Source: an uncultured Collinsella sp. (GTDB taxonomy: Bacteria; Actinomycetota; Coriobacteriia; Coriobacteriales; Coriobacteriaceae). From it: a stretch of DNA of 13,480 nt. Numbering within the stretch: the stretch's first letter is position 1; each line of letters starts with the position of its first letter. The notes below the pieces were generated by a model. It saw only the letters and a list, made by a program, of their open reading frames with translations. It did no database searches and was not told the DNA's origin. The position numbers and the translations under genes are program-made. Below, piece after piece: positions 5,149 through 12,142 of this stretch. Where the stretch lies: contig CAJLAN010000021.1 of NCBI GenBank assembly GCA_905204635.1, positions 1 through 13,480 of the forward strand, given 5' to 3'.

Positions 5149-7389
5149 TTAGTCAAACAGACTCGGCATGTCGTTTTCTTTCATGAGGGCACCGGCGGAG
5201 GGCAGACTCTGCGCGGTGAACTTTTCGGCCGAGACGCCGGCGCCAAGGATCTCCTCGGTCGTGCCGACGGTGGTGACCGAGCGACCCTTCTTGGCTGTAA
5301 AGGCCTGGACGCCCTGCGTGTTGGTGGTCGTCTTGGTCTTGAGCAGCGACGTGTTGAAGTTCATCAAACGATAGTCGCTCGAGACCAGCGCGATGTCGCG
5401 ATCTGTGTTGAGCACCTGGGCATACAGCAGTTTGCTGCCGCCGTAGATGGCGTTCTTGAGGCGCTTGCGGTTGGTCTTGGTAACGTATCCGGCAAGTGCG
5501 ACGCGCACCACACGGCCGTTTTCAAAGACAAACAGCACGTCGGCCTTGTAGTCCTCGGGGTCGATGACCCAGATCACACTCTCATCGGGTTCCATCTCGA
5601 GATCGGTTGGCAGATACGAGCCCAGCTGGGCCGACTTGGTATCCTCAAACGCCGCAACCTTGCACTTGTACACCTGGCTCTTGTTGGTAAAGACCAGCAA
5701 CTCGTGGGTGTTGGAGGACGGGAACTCGATAAAGGGTTTGTCGCCGTCCTTGTACTTGAGCGTGGTCGCCTTCTTGAGCACGCGGTCCGTCATCTTCTTA
5801 AGGTAGCCATCGCGCGAGAGCATGATGGTCACCGGGTACTCCTCGACCTCGGGCTCCAAGCTTACCTCGATAACCTCATGGGGCTCGATCCTGCCCGTGC
5901 GACGCGGCATCACATATTTCTTGTTGACCGCGGCCAGCTCGTCGCTGATGACCTTCTTGATGTTCTCCTCGCTGGAGAGGATCTCCTCAAGCTCGGCAAT
6001 CTCGCTCTCAAGCTTGGCAATGTCCTTGGTGCGGTTGAGGATGTACTCTTCGTTAATGTTGCGGAGCTTGAGCTCGGCAACAAACTCGGCCTGGGTCTCG
6101 TCGATGTCGAAACCCTTCATAAGGTTGGGCACGACCTCGGCTTCAAGCTTGGTGCCACGGATGATGGCGATGGCCTTGTCGATGTCGAGCAAGATTGCCT
6201 CGAGGCCGTGCAGCAGGTGCAGGCGCTCGGACTTTTTGCCCAGGTCAAAGTTAATGCGGCGACGCGTGGACTCAATACGCCACTTGACCCACTCGTGCAG
6301 GATCTGACGCACGCCCATAACGCGAGGGTAACCATCGACCAACACGTTGAAGTTGCACGAGAACGAATCCTGCAGCGTGGTCGAGCGATAGAGCTTGGCC
6401 ATGAGCTTGTCGGGGTCGACGCCGCGCTTAAGGTCGATGGCGATGCGCAAGCCCGAGAGGTCGGTTTCGTCGCGGATGTCAGCGATCTCCTTGACCTTGC
6501 CCTCTTTGGAGAGCTTGACGATGCGCTCGATGATGACATCGGTCTTGGTGGTGTAGGGGATCTCGTAGACCTCGATGATGCGCTCTTCGGGAATCCAGCG
6601 CCAACGGGAGCGGATCTGGAAGCTGCCAAGGCCGGTCTCGATAATCTTTTCCATCTCCTCGCGGCGGTAGATGATCTCGCCGCCGGTCGAGAAGTCGGGC
6701 ATGGGCATGTACTCGAGCAGGTCGCAGTCGGGGTCCTGCAGGTAGTGCATTGTGGCAGTGCATACTTCGTTGAGGTTGAAGCCGCAGATGTCGGACGCCA
6801 TGGCGACGCCGATGCCTTTGTTGGCCGAGACGAGGATGTTGGGGAATGTGGTGGGCAGCAGGCGCGGCTCCTTCATGGCGCCGTCGTAGCTGTCGACGAA
6901 GTCGACCGGGTCCTTGTCGATGTCCTTGAAGATCTCGGCGCTGATGGGGGAGAGCTTGGCCTCGGTATAACGCGAGGCGGCGTAGCTCAGATCGCCCGAA
7001 TAGTACTTGCCAAAGTTGCCCTTCGACTCCACGAAGGGCGCAAGCAGCGCTTCGTTGCCCGTCGCCAGGCGCACCATCGTCTCGTAGATCGCGGCGTCGC
7101 CGTGCGGGTTGAGCTTCATGGTCTGGCCCACGATGTTGGCGCTCTTCTGGCGCTCGCCCTTGAGCAGGCCCATCTTGTACATGGTGTAGAGCAGCTTGCG
7201 GTGCGAGGGCTTAAAGCCGTCAATCTCGGGGAACGCACGCGAGACGTTGACGCTCATGGCGTAGGGCATGTAGTTGACCTCGAGCGTCTGCGTGATCGGC
7301 TGGTCGGTGACCTCGGAGTGCAGGCCGATGACGTTCTCGGCGTTGACCTGCTTTTTCTTTGGCTGGTTCTTCGTCTTCTTCTTTGCCAC
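5149..7389 (-). CDS. parC: Type II DNA topoisomerase subunit A (ParC/GyrA-like, divergent)
   Basis: A 746-aa breakage-reunion subunit, shorter than typical ParC or GyrA (about 800-860). The N-terminus is a lysine-rich tail, then ITQTLEVNYMPYAMSVNVSR leads into the core. The active site is R140-Y141 in SRYTEAKL, with Y141 the DNA-linking tyrosine. The quinolone region reads NPHGDAAIYETMVRL (94-108): the usual serine is A99, and the acidic residue is kept as E103. The segment after the core reads GIGVAMASDICGFNLNEV where GyrA has GIAVGMATNIPPHNL. A coiled region (about 440-490) precedes a beta-pinwheel-like C-terminus with repeats such as VTIMLSRDGYLKKM and DVLFVFENGRVVRV; no GyrA box (QRRGGKG) is seen, arguing for decatenation/relaxation rather than gyrase activity. 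It starts with GTG after AGAGGA, 45 bp behind the subunit B gene. 'parC' is by similarity; a separate GyrA-like paralog class is possible. Confidence 0.85.
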   Translation of the reverse strand: MAKKKTKNQPKKKQVNAENVIGLHSEVTDQPITQTLEVNYMPYAMSVNVSRAFPEIDGFKPSHRKLLYTMYKMGLLKGERQKSANIVGQTMKLNPHGDAAIYETMVRLATGNEALLAPFVESKGNFGKYYSGDLSYAASRYTEAKLSPISAEIFKDIDKDPVDFVDSYDGAMKEPRLLPTTFPNILVSANKGIGVAMASDICGFNLNEVCTATMHYLQDPDCDLLEYMPMPDFSTGGEIIYRREEMEKIIETGLGSFQIRSRWRWIPEERIIEVYEIPYTTKTDVIIERIVKLSKEGKVKEIADIRDETDLSGLRIAIDLKRGVDPDKLMAKLYRSTTLQDSFSCNFNVLVDGYPRVMGVRQILHEWVKWRIESTRRRINFDLGKKSERLHLLHGLEAILLDIDKAIAIIRGTKLEAEVVPNLMKGFDIDETQAEFVAELKLRNINEEYILNRTKDIAKLESEIAELEEILSSEENIKKVISDELAAVNKKYVMPRRTGRIEPHEVIEVSLEPEVEEYPVTIMLSRDGYLKKMTDRVLKKATTLKYKDGDKPFIEFPSSNTHELLVFTNKSQVYKCKVAAFEDTKSAQLGSYLPTDLEMEPDESVIWVIDPEDYKADVLFVFENGRVVRVALAGYVTKTNRKRLKNAIYGGSKLLYAQVLNTDRDIALVSSDYRLMNFNTSLLKTKTTTNTQGVQAFTAKKGRSVTTVGTTEEILGAGVSAEKFTAQSLPSAGALMKENDMPSLFD

Positions 7390-7434
7390 GATATCCTCTT
7401 GAACTTCTTATGGGCCGTCGTTATCGATGTGCTG

Positions 7435-9432
7435 CTATTGCAGGTCCAGCTGGTCCAGGTATTCCTTGCCGTGCTCGGAGATATGGCGCTTGCGGCCCGC
7501 CTCGTCGTTGCCCAGCAACAGGTTGAACATGGTCTCCATCTTGGTGACGTCCTCGGGCTCCACTTTGATCAGGCGACGCGTCTCGGGGTTCATGGTGGTG
7601 AGCCACATCATGTCCGGATCGTTCTCACCAAGACCCTTGGAGCGGTTGATGGAGCACTTTTGGTCGCCAATCTCCTTGAGGATGCCGTTCTTCTCGAGCT
7701 CGGTGTAGGCAAAGTAGGTCTTCTCTTTGCAGTTGATCTCGTAGAGCGGAGACTCGGCGATATACACGTAGCCCTCGTCGATAAGCGTGGGCACCAGGCG
7801 ATAGAGCATGGTGAGCACGAGCGTGCGGATGTGATAACCGTCGACGTCGGCGTCTGTACAGATGATGACCTTGTTCCAGTTGAGGTTGTCCAGGTCAAAG
7901 GCGCCCAGGTTCTTGATGCGCTTGTCCTTGATCTCCACGCCGCAGCCCAGCACGCGCATGAGGTCCATGATGATGTCGGACTTAAAGATGCGCGGGTAGT
8001 CCTCCTTTAGGCAGTTGAGGATCTTGCCACGGACGGGCATAACGCCCTGGAACTCGGCATCGCGCGAGGTACGAATGGCGCCTGCCGCCGAGTCACCCTC
8101 TACGATGTAGATCTCGCGGCGGCTCTTGTCCTTGGAGCGGCAGTCGATGAACTTCTGCACGCGGTTGGCCATGTCGGTCTTCTGCTGCAGGTTGGTCTTG
8201 ATGCTCTGGCGCGTCTTCTCCGCGTTCTCGCGCGAACGCTTGTTGATGAGCACCTGCTCCATGATCTTGTTGGCGGCGTCTTTGTTCTCGATCAGGTAAG
8301 TCGAGAGGCGCTCCTTAAAGAAGGCCGTCATAGCCTGCTGGATAAAGCGGTTGTTGATGGCCTTCTTAGTCTGGTTTTCATAGGACGTCTGGGTGGAGAA
8401 GCAGTTGGTCACCAGCACCAGACAGTCCTGGACATCCTGCCACTTAATGCCGCTCTCGTTTTTGTTGTACTTGCCCTGTTGCTTAATGTAAGCATCGATG
8501 GCACTGGTCAGAGCGCTGCGGGCGGCCTTCTCGGGCGAACCGCCGTTCTCGAGCCACGATGAGTTGTGGTAGTACTCCTGCATCATGAAGGTGCGCGAGA
8601 AGCACATGCACGCGGTAATCTTCACGTTGTAGTCGGGCAGGTCCTCGCGATCGCGACCGCGACGGTCGGCCTCGATAAAGAAGGGCTCGGTGAGGTAGTC
8701 GGTGCCGACCTTCTCGAGCACGTAGTCCTCGATGCCCTTTGGATAGCAAAAATCCTCTTCGGAAAACTCGCCATCGTCGCCCTCGATACGCAGGCGGAAG
8801 GTCACGTTGGCGTTGACCACGGCCTGGCGGCGCATGGTCTCGCGATACCAGTCGTGGGGGATGCTGATGGAGGTAAAGACCTCAAGATCGGGACGCCACT
8901 TAATGGTGGTGCCGGTGCGATCCTCGTCGCTGGGCTCAATCTCGAGTGCCTTCTTTTTGGCGCCGACGACCTTGCCCTTCTTAAAGTGCAGGGAGTACTT
9001 GTTGCCGTCGCGCCAAACCGTGACGTCCATGTATTCGGAAGCGTACTGAGTCGCGCAGGAGCCCAGGCCGTTGGTGCCGAGCGAGAAGTCGTAGTCGCCG
9101 CCCTGGTTGTTGTTGTACTTGCCGCCGGCATAGAGCTCGCAAAAGACGAGTTCCCAGTTAAAGCGCTTCTCGGAAGGGTTCCAGTCGAGCGGGCAGCCGC
9201 GGCCGTTGTCCTCTACCTGAATGGAGCCATCGCGAAAGGCGGTAAGGGTGATGAGCTTGCCGTAGCCCTGGCGCGCCTCGTCAACGGCGTTGGACAGGAT
9301 CTCGAAGGCGGCATGCGCGCAGCCGTCGAGTCCGTCCGAGCCAAAGATGACGGCGGGGCGCAGGCGTACGCGCTCCTCGTCCTTGAGCTGGCGGATACTG
9401 TCGTTACCATAGTTTGCGGTGTTTTTTGCCAT
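7435..9432 (-). CDS. parE: Type II DNA topoisomerase subunit B (ParE/GyrB-like, divergent)
   Basis: A 665-aa ATPase subunit, complete by motif. The GHKL ATPase shows E44 and N48 in FEILSNAVDEA, D75 in DNGRGCPLD, GGKYNNN (103-109) and a G2 loop GTNGLGS (119-125) in place of GLHGVGS. The transducer lysine is K356 in NQTKKAIN. The TOPRIM domain has EGDSAAGAI (445-453; usual EGDSAGG), PVRGKILN and the metal-binding DADVDG (527-532). RSKGLGEN replaces the common RYKGLGEM. It would heterotetramerise with the subunit A encoded 45 bp downstream to pass DNA duplexes through one another using ATP. The ribosome binding site is weak: GAGAGCGAG lies next to the ATG, and a better AAAGGAG is 16 nt away. A LexA-type box lies about 100 bp upstream. 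Deviations in several motifs suggest a paralog distinct from the housekeeping gyrase, which should lie elsewhere in the genome. Confidence 0.87.
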   Translation of the reverse strand: MAKNTANYGNDSIRQLKDEERVRLRPAVIFGSDGLDGCAHAAFEILSNAVDEARQGYGKLITLTAFRDGSIQVEDNGRGCPLDWNPSEKRFNWELVFCELYAGGKYNNNQGGDYDFSLGTNGLGSCATQYASEYMDVTVWRDGNKYSLHFKKGKVVGAKKKALEIEPSDEDRTGTTIKWRPDLEVFTSISIPHDWYRETMRRQAVVNANVTFRLRIEGDDGEFSEEDFCYPKGIEDYVLEKVGTDYLTEPFFIEADRRGRDREDLPDYNVKITACMCFSRTFMMQEYYHNSSWLENGGSPEKAARSALTSAIDAYIKQQGKYNKNESGIKWQDVQDCLVLVTNCFSTQTSYENQTKKAINNRFIQQAMTAFFKERLSTYLIENKDAANKIMEQVLINKRSRENAEKTRQSIKTNLQQKTDMANRVQKFIDCRSKDKSRREIYIVEGDSAAGAIRTSRDAEFQGVMPVRGKILNCLKEDYPRIFKSDIIMDLMRVLGCGVEIKDKRIKNLGAFDLDNLNWNKVIICTDADVDGYHIRTLVLTMLYRLVPTLIDEGYVYIAESPLYEINCKEKTYFAYTELEKNGILKEIGDQKCSINRSKGLGENDPDMMWLTTMNPETRRLIKVEPEDVTKMETMFNLLLGNDEAGRKRHISEHGKEYLDQLDLQ

Positions 9433-9530
9433 ACTCGCTCTCTCGGTGCTCCTTTGCTGCGTTTAAGTCATATAGATAGTCAAGGTAGCATAGCCCAGCC
9501 CACAGACGATTCCACCCAACACGAAATCCA

Positions 9531-9546
9531 TCGAACAATCGTTCGA
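9531..9546. promoter_or_regulatory. LexA (SOS) box upstream of the topoisomerase operon
   Basis: TCGAACAATCGTTCGA is a perfect match to TCGAAC-N4-GTTCGA, the actinobacterial LexA operator, and fits the Gram-positive CGAAC-N4-GTTCG pattern. The dyad extends one more pair on each side (9530-9547). It lies 98 bp upstream of the subunit B start and 42 bp beyond the stop of the leftward ATPase gene, so the topoisomerase operon is the only sensible target. No convincing -35/-10 pair could be placed beside it. Confidence 0.65.
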
Positions 9547-9588
9547 TTAGATAATGAATGCTTGGAATCGGGAGGGACCTGTCCTGTC

Positions 9589-10971
9589 CTATTCAAACAT
9601 CTGCGGCAGGTCGATGAAGACGGTTCGATCGCTTTCGCCAGCTTCGAAGCCCGAACGGGAGAAGAATCCATAGCGATGGCACTTGAGTCCCGTTGCCTCG
9701 ACTTGGGCGATTTCCTCGTCGACCATTTTTTGCGTGATGGGGGATTTGCGGAACTTTGCTTCGTAGAATGCGTAGCCCTCGGGGTCTTGCGTTACCACAT
9801 CGAATTCGCCGCTCGTTTTGTTTGCGGGGTCGTCGTACCAGTACTTGCCTATGGCGTCGAAAGCCGGTTCGATCTTGCCGGTCCTGTTCTGCCGCACGAG
9901 GTATTGACGGCAGATCTCCTCGAACATATGAGGAACGTAGTTTTCCTCGAAGTCTTGGAAGACGTGACGATCATAGAAGACTTCCGGGTCGAGCAGCTGA
10001 CGCGCTGAGGCATTGCGGAAAACATAGCGATAGTAAAAGAGCGAAAGCGGATCCACTACAAAGTAGCCAGACTTGCGCTTGTTCGTAGGGTCGTTGATGG
10101 GTGCACGCTTTTGGACGATTTCGAGTGACATGAGCTTGTCGAGCACGTCTGCCATGGCCGGACCGCTCGAGACGTGCGACTGTGCCAGCACGTCCCCCCA
10201 ACGGGAGTAGCCTTGTGCGAGAGCCCCGAAAACTTCGTTGGCGTTGGTCATCTTCGAGATCTCGGCGTTGAGATAGGACGGCACCTCGCTTTCTAAGCGG
10301 GCGCCAGGTTCCGTGACGAGCTCGATGATGTTGTCGCGTACGCTTTGGGATTGATCGATGAGGCGATTGTAAAAGGGGATACCGCCAAAAACGCTATAGA
10401 GCCGCACCTTGTCCTCGGGCGAGAACGCGGGATAGAACTTCGCAGCGTCAAAGTAATCCATGGGCTTAAGCTCAAGCGCGAGATCAATTCGCCCGTAGAG
10501 GGGGCTTTCATGCTCGATGAGGGATTTCATAATCTCAACGTAGGAGCCGCACAGGACAATGTTTAAACGTGAGTCTTCCCTGCGGGCGTCGATTGAGGTC
10601 TGAAGAATGCTGTCTAGGCCTTTAACCGCATCTCTCAAGTAGGGGTATTCGTCGAGAACGAGGGTAATGTTCTTGTCTTTAGCTTGGGCAAACAGAAATT
10701 CGATGAGCTCGCGGATGCCTGTGAAGGCGAGCGGAGGAAAGCTCAGCGCTTCAGCAACAAGGACGGACAGACTCTCGAGGTTGTCTGCCTCGGAGGTTTG
10801 GCGGCACTCGTAATAGACCGTTGCGACGTCCGACAAATCGGTTAGCGCCTGCTTGATGAGCTCACTTTTTCCGACGCGACGCCTGCCGTAAATGAGAACA
10901 TTGCGCTGCTCGGGTGCTTTGAGCGTTTTCTTAATACGGGCGAGCTCACGCTCCCTGCCAATAAATTCCAC
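9589..10971 (-). CDS. AAA ATPase (archaeal-type ATPase) with C-terminal DUF234 / PD-(D/E)XK-like nuclease domain
   Basis: A 460-aa protein of a family widespread in anaerobes and archaea with little known function. The N-terminus has MEFIGREREL, the family's opening, then Walker A GRRRVGKSEL (29-38) and Walker B ITLVLDEYPYL (102-112). A sensor-like strand LNIVLCGSYVEIM (136-148) follows. The middle holds a winged-helix-like region (about 245-300). The C-terminal DUF234 part contains GEFDVV...YAFYEAKF, giving D391 and E404-x-K406, a PD-(D/E)XK nuclease-like core. The start is GTG at 10971, after AAGGA 9 nt upstream; this Shine-Dalgarno lies inside a large inverted repeat, so expression is probably tightly repressed. 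It is monocistronic, divergent from the XRE operon. Roles in defence or mobile-element biology are guesses. Confidence 0.88.
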   Translation of the reverse strand: MEFIGRERELARIKKTLKAPEQRNVLIYGRRRVGKSELIKQALTDLSDVATVYYECRQTSEADNLESLSVLVAEALSFPPLAFTGIRELIEFLFAQAKDKNITLVLDEYPYLRDAVKGLDSILQTSIDARREDSRLNIVLCGSYVEIMKSLIEHESPLYGRIDLALELKPMDYFDAAKFYPAFSPEDKVRLYSVFGGIPFYNRLIDQSQSVRDNIIELVTEPGARLESEVPSYLNAEISKMTNANEVFGALAQGYSRWGDVLAQSHVSSGPAMADVLDKLMSLEIVQKRAPINDPTNKRKSGYFVVDPLSLFYYRYVFRNASARQLLDPEVFYDRHVFQDFEENYVPHMFEEICRQYLVRQNRTGKIEPAFDAIGKYWYDDPANKTSGEFDVVTQDPEGYAFYEAKFRKSPITQKMVDEEIAQVEATGLKCHRYGFFSRSGFEAGESDRTVFIDLPQMFE

Positions 10972-11078
10972 TTACTCGGTTCCTTCCGACTCGGTTTTGT
11001 CCGAGTTAATTGTATCGCATGGATCAGTTTATGCTCGAGTTTACTCGGACAAAACCGAGTCGGTTCTGTCCGAGTAAG
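10971..11078. repeat. 108-bp inverted-repeat array of four ACTCGG-N6-CCGAGT dyads
   Basis: The left arm (10971-11009) and right arm (11041-11078) are reverse complements except for one 6-bp block and a single-base indel. Each arm holds two overlapping 18-bp dyads spaced 15 bp: 10974-10991 and 10989-11006 on the left, 11043-11060 and 11058-11075 on the right. The two inner dyads are exact reverse complements of each other within a 21-bp identical stretch. The non-matching block in the left arm is AAGGAA on the minus strand, the ribosome binding site of the ATPase gene. The 31-bp spacer carries a promoter -10 candidate. Most likely it is a multi-site operator. Confidence 0.75.
11009..11014 (-). 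promoter_or_regulatory. -10 candidate TACAAT for the ATPase gene
   Basis: On the minus strand TACAAT (5 of 6 matches to the consensus) lies about 38 bp upstream of the GTG start, in the spacer of the inverted-repeat array. Transcription would begin inside the inner left dyad, so bound repressor would block it. No good -35 is present, which is usual for activated or weak promoters. Confidence 0.35.
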
Positions 11079-11137
11079 TTTGAATAGTGAACCGAAGTTG
11101 TAATGTCCGCATGGCGATGACGAATATGGTTTTCATA

Positions 11138-11209
11138 ATGACAGATATAGTTGACATTGTATGATATATGCAATATATTTCTGTCATGTTGCAACGGATA
11201 TCTGTCCAT
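11138..11209. promoter_or_regulatory. Repeated half-sites (ATGACAGA / TCTGTCAT) around the XRE promoter
   Basis: ATGACAGATAT begins at 11138, just upstream of the -35. Its inverse TCTGTCAT is at 11180-11187, just after the -10, and a variant ATATCTGTCCAT is at 11198-11209. The first two form a perfect 8-bp inverted pair bracketing the promoter; GACAGATAT (11140-11148) also pairs exactly with ATATCTGTC (11198-11206). Autoregulation by the XRE protein is the simplest reading. Confidence 0.55.
11151..11179 (+). promoter_or_regulatory. Near-consensus promoter of the XRE-membrane protein operon
   Basis: TTGACA (11151-11156) and TATATT (11174-11179) are separated by exactly 17 bp, in the most AT-rich stretch of the window, about 50 bp upstream of the XRE start. 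This is the strongest promoter match seen in the window. Confidence 0.85.
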
Positions 11210-11227
11210 TACTACGAAAGGAACTCC

Positions 11228-11458
11228 ATGCCGGGCAAAAAGAACCTCCGCATGAAGGCGGCGCGCGCGGCGGTTGGCCTTTCGCAAGCTGACTTGGCCG
11301 AGGCCGTGGGCGTTACGCGCCAGACCATCGGCCTGATCGAGGCGGGCGGCTACAACCCCACGCTCAATTTGTGCGTGGCGATCTGCAAAGCGCTACGCGT
11401 TACGTTGAACGATCTGTTTTGGGAAGACGGGATCGACGTCGACCCTAACGCTCTTTAG
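11228..11458 (+). CDS. XRE-family helix-turn-helix transcriptional regulator
   Basis: A 76-aa single-domain DNA-binding protein. After MPGKKNLRMKAARAA, the HTH reads GLSQADLAEAVGVTRQTIGL (residues 17-36), followed by IEAGGYNPTLNLCVAICKAL, the usual helices of the Cro/CI fold, and a short tail LNDLFWEDG. The open frame extends 20 codons further upstream, but the start at 11228 is preferred: AAAGGAA lies 7 nt before it, and the longer version would begin inside the promoter. Small proteins of this type commonly pair with a membrane protein gene, as here, where the next start lies 9 bp after the stop. It probably represses its own promoter through the ATGACAGA-type half-sites. The effector signal is unknown. 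Confidence 0.9.
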   Translation: MPGKKNLRMKAARAAVGLSQADLAEAVGVTRQTIGLIEAGGYNPTLNLCVAICKALRVTLNDLFWEDGIDVDPNAL

Positions 11459-11467
11459 GAGTTCGCT

Positions 11468-12052
11468 ATGAAATTTGAAGATTTAAAACTCGTGCAAAAG
11501 TGGCGTGAATATGCCGGCCCAAAGGATGAGCGCCTGGAGGCTGAGAACGCGAAGATCTACAAGATTGGTTTCGTGCTGCTTTCGTTTGGCATGTTGATGA
11601 TCTTTTTCTACCAGTTTATAGCTCGACAGGTTGCGTGGGTTCACAGCGACGCCAGTGAAATGCCGCATGGCTTTGCAACGCCGTTCGAGGCGGCCATGTA
11701 TTTGTGGCTCGTTCTCGTGATGTTGATTTGCGCAGGACTGCAAACGCGGAAGGGCTATGTCGATACCAATCGTTTTGGGCAAACCGAGCATCTTCCTGTT
11801 GGATATTTCCTGCTTCTCAGCGGTCTTAGCGGCGCCGCGTTCGCACTTGTTATTGCCGCAATGCGCTGTATCGCTGAGGCGCAGATCGTACCGCTCGAAA
11901 GCGTCTTTTGGTTGGCGAACCTGGCCACGGGCGTGTTCTGCGGTGCGACGATTTTCGCGGCCACGTTTGCTGCCCTGTGCGCAACGTTTTTCACGGCGAA
12001 AAGACGCCGTGCCAAGCTCGAGGCAGAACTCGACTCCTCTGACGATATCTAA
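11468..12052 (+). CDS. Four-helix membrane protein of unknown function, partner of the XRE regulator
   Basis: A 194-aa integral membrane protein. A charged cytoplasmic N-terminus (residues 1-29) precedes hydrophobic segments near 30-52, 75-92, 109-136 and 144-177, and it ends in a basic-then-acidic tail (KRRRAKLEAELDSSDDI). Translation is probably coupled to the XRE gene: AGGAG overlaps that gene's stop and lies 7 nt before this ATG. It resembles the DUF-type membrane proteins (such as DUF6773) that accompany small XRE regulators in Firmicutes and Actinobacteria. Such pairs may sense envelope or signal conditions and relay them to the regulator, but no mechanism can be read here. The exact family is uncertain; topology and operon membership are clear. 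An intrinsic terminator follows directly. Confidence 0.82.
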   Translation: MKFEDLKLVQKWREYAGPKDERLEAENAKIYKIGFVLLSFGMLMIFFYQFIARQVAWVHSDASEMPHGFATPFEAAMYLWLVLVMLICAGLQTRKGYVDTNRFGQTEHLPVGYFLLLSGLSGAAFALVIAAMRCIAEAQIVPLESVFWLANLATGVFCGATIFAATFAALCATFFTAKRRRAKLEAELDSSDDI

Positions 12053-12057
12053 TGCGT

Positions 12058-12095
12058 AATGGGCTGGCTCTGGGTATCCAGAACCAGCCCATTTT
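12058..12095 (+). terminator. Intrinsic terminator of the XRE-membrane protein operon
   Basis: AATGGGCTGG (12058-12067) pairs with CCAGCCCATT (12084-12093); after one mismatch TCTGG/CCAGA extends the stem by 5 bp around GTAT. The T-run ATTTT ends the stem. It starts 6 bp after the membrane protein stop, between convergent genes; on the minus strand it lacks a T-run. Confidence 0.9.
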
Positions 12096-12142
12096 GATGT
12101 TCGATGAGCCGAGTTGGCGTCTCTCACAAAGGTAACTAGGAG

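Noticed and set aside
5134..8010. A 958-codon open frame on the plus strand opposite the topoisomerase genes
   Set aside because: It is fully antisense to parC and parE, has low-complexity Leu/Val/Asp/His content and arises from their GC-rich third positions. Both minus-strand genes have clear catalytic motifs.
8566..10008. A 480-codon open frame on the plus strand
   Set aside because: It is antisense to the subunit B and ATPase genes, with no recognisable domain; it is a shadow of their codon bias.
10971..11078. Invertible promoter or insertion-sequence ends
   Set aside because: No recombinase or transposase gene is near, and the spacer between arms is only 31 bp; the internal dyad structure fits an operator array better.
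11168..11227. Upstream ATG giving the XRE protein 20 more residues
   Set aside because: That ATG lies between the -35 and -10 elements of the promoter and has no ribosome binding site; the start at 11228 has AAAGGAA.
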